A stretch of DNA of 64,000 nucleotides, taken from the NCBI RefSeq assembly GCF_010015445.1, contig NC_053114.1, positions 20,094,224-20,158,223 of the forward strand, read 5' to 3'. Source of the DNA: Perca fluviatilis. Lineage: Eukaryota > Chordata > Actinopteri > Perciformes > Percidae. The notes under the pieces are model-generated. The model was not told the DNA's origin. It saw nothing but the letters and a program-made list of their open reading frames with translations, and made no database searches. The translations under genes were made by a program, and so were the position numbers. Shown here one piece after another: positions 59,435 to 64,000 of the stretch. How positions within the stretch are numbered: position 1 is the first letter of the stretch; the number at the start of each line of letters is the position of its first letter.

Positions 59435-59600
59435 ACACCAAGCCGATGGCCAGGAACTAGTGGCGCCTTCATCTTGGCCAAAAATGGGCACTGGAACACA
59501 CCACACAGACTTACAGCCGATGGCCAAACACCACATACACCATATTTCCTGTGTGAGAGGAAATACCTCTCCATACCAGCAGGCGGTAGTAATCTATACT
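59435..59600. repeat. Dispersed repeat fragment hit by the hAT insertion
   Basis: The sequence starting in the target duplication, CCCTGACACACCAAGCCGAT, resembles a common fish repeat terminus. Together with the left flank it suggests that the hAT element landed in the end of this older repeat. Confidence 0.4.
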
Positions 59601-59727
59601 AATCTAACTAAACTAAGATAGCTTGCTTGCTGGGGGGCTAATTGTTTAAAGGTGCAGAGAGAGGGAGGTCTTAAGGTCTTTAAATAAAATTTCATTTTGT
59701 AAAGATCTTTAAAAAGACATGCTATTG

Positions 59728-59731
<4 letters not shown>

Positions 59732-59784
<53 letters not shown>
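59732..59784. repeat. (AT)26 microsatellite
   Basis: Uninterrupted AT run of about 53 bases, nearly self-complementary throughout. Confidence 0.97.
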
Positions 59785-59787
<3 letters not shown>

Positions 59788-61135
59788 ACACAAGTAGCTA
59801 TGTATATCCCGTTATCCACGTTGGCTTTTTTTGTTTTGAAATAGGTTTATTGCAGATCAACATCTGGTACGGACTGAAATGGATCATACAAGCAACATTA
59901 TTTTTCTATTTTCTTAATCATACAATAACAACAATACAGCAGCAACAATTGTAATTATTTGGCGGATTCGAAATACATCAATGGTGAGGCACAGTAGCAA
60001 AATGCAAGACCTATGTTAAGAGACTAAAGCGCAAACCAGGATTCAAAACAGGATTGAAAAATTATTTTTGCAACTACCATTATTACAGTATTAATATATG
60101 TGACCCCTCATCCCACACCTTCTTCCCTCAGTCCCCGTAAATGTTTCCAAACTGGTCCCCATGCCCTATCAAACACACTCCCTGCATTCATAAATCTAAG
60201 CTTCTCCAGATGGAGGACATGTTATTCCATCGTTCAAACCTATGTGTTTATTAGAAGAAATATTCAAATGTCATTTTTGGCCAGTTTTGACAGCTCTTAT
60301 GTGTATTGGACTGATCAGATGAGATGAAAAATGAGAGGAGCCTTGTGCGTGCTATCACAGTCGCTTGTTTCCTTTCCTCACTACCGTTTTCAAGCTCAAC
60401 AGCCAATCAGATGGACTGGCACCTAAGGATCACCAATTATGAGTCCCCCTTCTACTTCAATTACAAATTTTGCCTTATTTTAGTAATGCAAATAAACAAT
60501 TTTATTCTTATTTTTGATCTTTTGAGCATGTATAATCCCTTAAAACTTTTTCATAGCTCATGCAAGCCCACAGGGGTGGCCCAAACCACTACTGTTTTAC
60601 ACCATCAGCATCACACAATAGCTGAAGTCTGCACACTTCATTTCATTGTTTATCGTATGTTGTGTTTGTGATATTTAGTCACGATGAGTAATGTGAGTCA
60701 GTCTCTTTGAACCTGATCTTCATCACCCACTTTAGGAGCCAAAATCAGCCTCTGTTGATATCCAATAAGGCTTATGTTACTACCTCAGCACAAAGCAAAA
60801 CAATGTCATTATAATGGCAAAATAATGTGTTTTACACATCATTTTGTGGATTGCTATAGAGTGGGTATTGTAGTTCTTACATAATGCTATTAAGGTGTTA
60901 CTCGAGTTAAATACTTTGTGGAATTGGCCAACGTTTGCACTATTTATTGCCATCAGCAAAAAAGGGAAAATGCTGCGATTGCAGTAGCCAATGTTTATAT
61001 ATTTTTGCACTGCCTTAATGTTGTGTTAATTGGTCTGAATCATACAACAGTAGCCTGCCCAGCTTCAAAAAAAGAATGTTCCTGTGACATTTCAAGTGTA
61101 TAATGATTAACTGAAAGCTAATACAAAAGGGAGAA
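59785..61135. other. Non-coding stretch
   Basis: No recognisable coding block. The frame 60324-60671 (115 codons) has no domain. Confidence 0.45.
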
Positions 61136-61139
61136 ATAA

Positions 61140-61521
61140 CCTGGAGGCCAGACCGATAGAACGACTCAGCCCATGTTAACCACAGCATTCGAGAAGGTGA
61201 AATCCCTGCGGACCCCGGACAGTGTAACTTACAGGCTGGTAGCATGCAGCTAAGTCAAAGGGTAACGTTAGCTTACCGGTAACATGCAGGTTGACTAATC
61301 CAGAAACAGTGGCCACTGCCGGAGCACATTTTGCCTTTGAGTGAGTTATGTAAACAAACAACACAGCATGTGTGGTCCTACAGGGACGTGGTGCCTTCAT
61401 GTACCTTGCTAATGGTGGGAAAATTTCTGCTCATTTTTATACAGAAATTTATCTGTTTACCTGGCTCAAAATACAAACAACATCGGTCAAATGAAAATTC
61501 TACGGTATCGGTGTATCCCTA
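61140..61521 (-). mobile_element. hAT-like element end (TAGGG type), truncated
   Basis: The plus-strand right end ...ACGGTATCGGTGTATCCCTA reads TAGGGATACACCGATACCGT in reverse complement, a typical terminus of TAGGG-type fish hAT-like repeats. The opposite end was not found. The left border is a guess at the start of the GC-richer region. Confidence 0.5.
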
Positions 61522-61547
61522 ATACTTTGTATGAATTTTCGGTCTCT

Positions 61548-62165
61548 CCAGGATTTTGCAGCCTTTTTGGGGATTGTTGCGGGCCTAAATGCCTGATTTT
61601 GCAGGAGCTTTTGTAAAAAATTTCAATAAAGTGAATTACCATTTCATCTCCAGGTTCTCCTGTGAGTGTGTGTGTGTGTGTCGCGGGGAGAACTGAGCAG
61701 CAGCCCATCCCGCCTGGCAAAGCGCAGATGGGATTGAAACAGCAGCAGCTTTTAGTGACTGTAGAGTGACAAATCGTAACTGAATGTAGTAATGTAATAG
61801 AATTGTTTTATGTCTAGTCTTTCGCTGTACATTTTGTCGGTAAATGTGAGATGTTTGAGTCACACACGTCTCATCGTCATTCCAGAAACAAGGAAATGGA
61901 TTTGGCCTTGTACGTGTGTTACGTCCAACACATCTCACTCCCAACTCGCCAAGTAGTGACGCTTGGTCAGTAGCTCTCAGCGTCAGATACCGATGCAAAA
62001 GTCTGGCACGTGGGATTGCTGTGATTGGTGGAAGTCGTGGGAAGCTCTGGTGATTGGATGAATTTACGGTGAAGTTGCAGAGATTGGACTAAATTGTGAG
62101 GTCACACTGAATTCACAGAGATTGGTTGAATTTGCTTGAATTGGGAGATTGCGAATTCCTGGACG
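61548..62165. repeat. Dispersed repeat with inverted CCAGGAWTT ends
   Basis: TCTCCAGGATTTTGCAGCC at the left and GCGAATTCCTGGACGGG at the right are inverted. The right half contains recurring GATTGGxTGAATTT-like phrases (62012-62160). I recognise the style as an abundant fish repeat. It also carries a (GT)9-type run at 61661-61681. Superfamily unknown. Confidence 0.45.
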
Positions 62166-63624
62166 GGCTGAATTTTACCCTTTTTCATTGTAGAAAGAGA
62201 CATGTTTATTCACTGCATTGCACAAAGACCATCCAGTGGGAGTATCCAACTACGATTATCAAAATAAATGCCAGAAATTATCCCCAAATCCAAAAAATTC
62301 CTTTTTAAAAGATATTGTTACCTATGCTTGTGAGTTGTTTGCTTTTTTCCTGCTTCAACTCTCACCCACAGATAGGCACACATATTGAGGATCTCGTATC
62401 AACTTACAGTAGGCAGACACAATAAGACATTTTTAATTGCAATCTTATGCAAGAGCCATGCAATAAATACTGTTTTTGTGGTTTATAAAATTGCATGTCA
62501 ATGTGTCAGAGAGGTGTTGATTCAACTGTGTAGTTAATAAGTATAATTGATTGATAATTTGGGACTGATTCAGGAAACATAAAAAATGATGCGACAGGAA
62601 AAAGTGACAAATGAACAAGGTATGAACTCAATAAAGAAAATGCCCAAACTGTTCATTAAAAGCTAATTTACACCACAAAAGAAAATTAGCTGGGTCATTC
62701 ATGGTCTACCAGGCAATTCAGTGACAAAGAAGACAGAGCAACCCTTTGAAAACAGGCCTGTTTTAAATGTCTTAATTAAGAGTAAAAAAAGACCTTTGGA
62801 ATCTCTTACACTCTCAGACATCATCTATTTGACCAATGCATTCCAAGAGTATTTGGTGATGAATGTCGTATGCACTCACTTTAACTCAACTTTCCTTACA
62901 TAGACACAGAAATAGGGTAAATCACTGGACCAGAAGTGAGATTTACTAATTTTGTAAAAATCCAGAACTAAATGGGATCTCATATGAGTATCATATAATA
63001 CTGACATTGACACATTCTTTGTCATAAGGCCACTGCATTGGGGTTGATTTAAACATGTCTTCAATGTTTGTAAGAACATTCAGTGGCTTGTCACCACCAT
63101 GGACTAATGCTTTGCTTCCAGAATCCAAAGCCAAGGCAACACCCAGGGAGGCAGCTCTTAACGTTCAGTGGCCCAAGTATGAGTTGATTAGATTCTGGTA
63201 GTGGTCCAGATCTTGTTTTACAAAATTTAATGATTAGCCACACTATCTTCTTGCTGAGAGTTTACATCTTGCTCAGCCATGCACCCGTAAACCATGAAAT
63301 TAAATTTTAGCTTTCCCTTTTCCTGGAACATAGCTTTTATTCTTCTCTGTACCAGGATGTTTTAGACAAGCTAAGCAATGAAGCTAAAGTTTCTACAGAT
63401 CCAACACTGTCAATTTTACAGCATTTACAAAATTGACCCTTTGCTAACCACTGTAACTGCTTATCAAGCTTCCCAATCTAGCATATCATGTATGCAGTTT
63501 ACTATGATAAGAGCTGCAAATTTACCATTTGAAAATCATAGTAATTTCCATAATGGACTACTTCAAGACTGTCCTCACCCAGAAATTGGCCATATAGGTT
63601 TATTGAGCAAGCAGATAGCAAACA
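62166..63624. other. Non-coding stretch
   Basis: No feature recognised. Short frames on both strands without domains. Confidence 0.45.
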
Positions 63625-64000
63625 AGGAAATAAGGTGACAAAGTGTTAGAGCGCCAAACTCCTCGTAAGGAAGTAGGTCCGGTCAAGCAAATACAGGACT
63701 TAGGAGACCGGTTTTCATTTCCCATGTGAAACAAAAAGTCAATGGTCACTTTTTTAAATGAATTGACTTTTACGGACGCCCGTGACGTAGTTACATTCAC
63801 ATTTTAGTAGTTTTAGGTGACAAATTTTAAGCTATTCCCTGATGTTTTCCTAACCCTAAGTATTTTTGTTGCCTAAACTTAACTAGTTCCAATAACTACT
63901 ACATTGTGAACTACATGTTTAAAACTGCAACCATTATGTAAATAGAACGGTTCTGTGATTAAAACTGTAACAGTAACGTGTTCAAATGGTCACCACGCTG
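63625..64000 (+). repeat. Dispersed fish repeat running off the window end
   Basis: GGAGACCGGTTTTCATTTCC (63701-63720, with a B-box-like core), then TGACGTAGTTACATTCACAT, TTTTAGTAGTTTTAGGTGAC and TTGCCTAAACTTAACTAGTT are phrases of a high-copy fish repeat. The right border lies beyond the window. Confidence 0.5.

Noticed and set aside
1..64000. CRISPR arrays, prokaryotic operons, prophage or integrated virus
   Set aside because: No regular repeat-spacer structure, no ribosome-binding sites, no dense coding, and no gag-pol or capsid-like frames. All repeats are of eukaryotic transposon or microsatellite type.

Overview
The window looks like nuclear intergenic or long-intron DNA from a ray-finned fish, most likely a percomorph teleost. 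It is AT-rich and full of CA, CT, GA and AT microsatellites. It carries the repeat mix typical of these genomes: Tc1/mariner elements, many short hAT-type elements with 8-bp target duplications, tRNA-derived SINEs, and 5'-truncated tails of non-LTR retrotransposons. There is no prokaryotic gene organisation. I found no convincing host protein-coding exon on either strand, no rRNA or functional tRNA gene and no CRISPR array. Nearly all open frames are short and look random. The exceptions are transposase and reverse-transcriptase remnants.

Layout. Positions 1-9.5 kb hold several hAT-type non-autonomous elements (1341-2549; 2750-3731 with a perfect 8-bp duplication; 3927-4640; 8254-9532) in otherwise featureless sequence. 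Positions 9.5-16.9 kb are repeat-poor, apart from a reverse-transcriptase remnant (12181-12535) and a minus-strand tRNA-derived SINE (13024-13229). Positions 16.9-25.1 kb are repeat-dense: a 1.7-kb element with an internal duplication (16876-18559), a 1.9-kb hAT element (19344-21241) containing a perfect 34-bp-arm palindrome, and a minus-strand BED-finger hAT transposase relic (23669-24150). Positions 25-32 kb are mostly unique and interrupted by a (CT)35 tract. Positions 32-37.8 kb contain a hAT element (32076-33235), a small element nested in an older repeat, and a 1630-bp Tc1 element (35578-37207) sitting inside an older inverted-end element. Positions 37.8-43.4 kb form the longest repeat-poor block. 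Positions 43.4-49.2 kb hold a TTAA-flanked 1.6-kb element and a GC-rich 787-bp element with arms of about 100 bp. Positions 53.1-56.1 kb hold a three-deep nest of transposons (Tc1 in hAT in hAT). Positions 57.7-64 kb hold a SINE with a 9-bp duplication, a hAT element with a perfect 8-bp duplication, and further repeats.

None of these parts act together as a pathway. The window is a layered record of insertions. The two Tc1 transposases and the hAT BED protein are all broken: one by a frameshift, one by loss of its catalytic glutamate plus N-terminal damage, and one by loss of zinc ligands and of its catalytic core. Any present mobility of these copies would need proteins made elsewhere. Family names below rest on recognised sequence patterns, terminal repeats and target duplications read directly from the sequence. 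No database search was possible.
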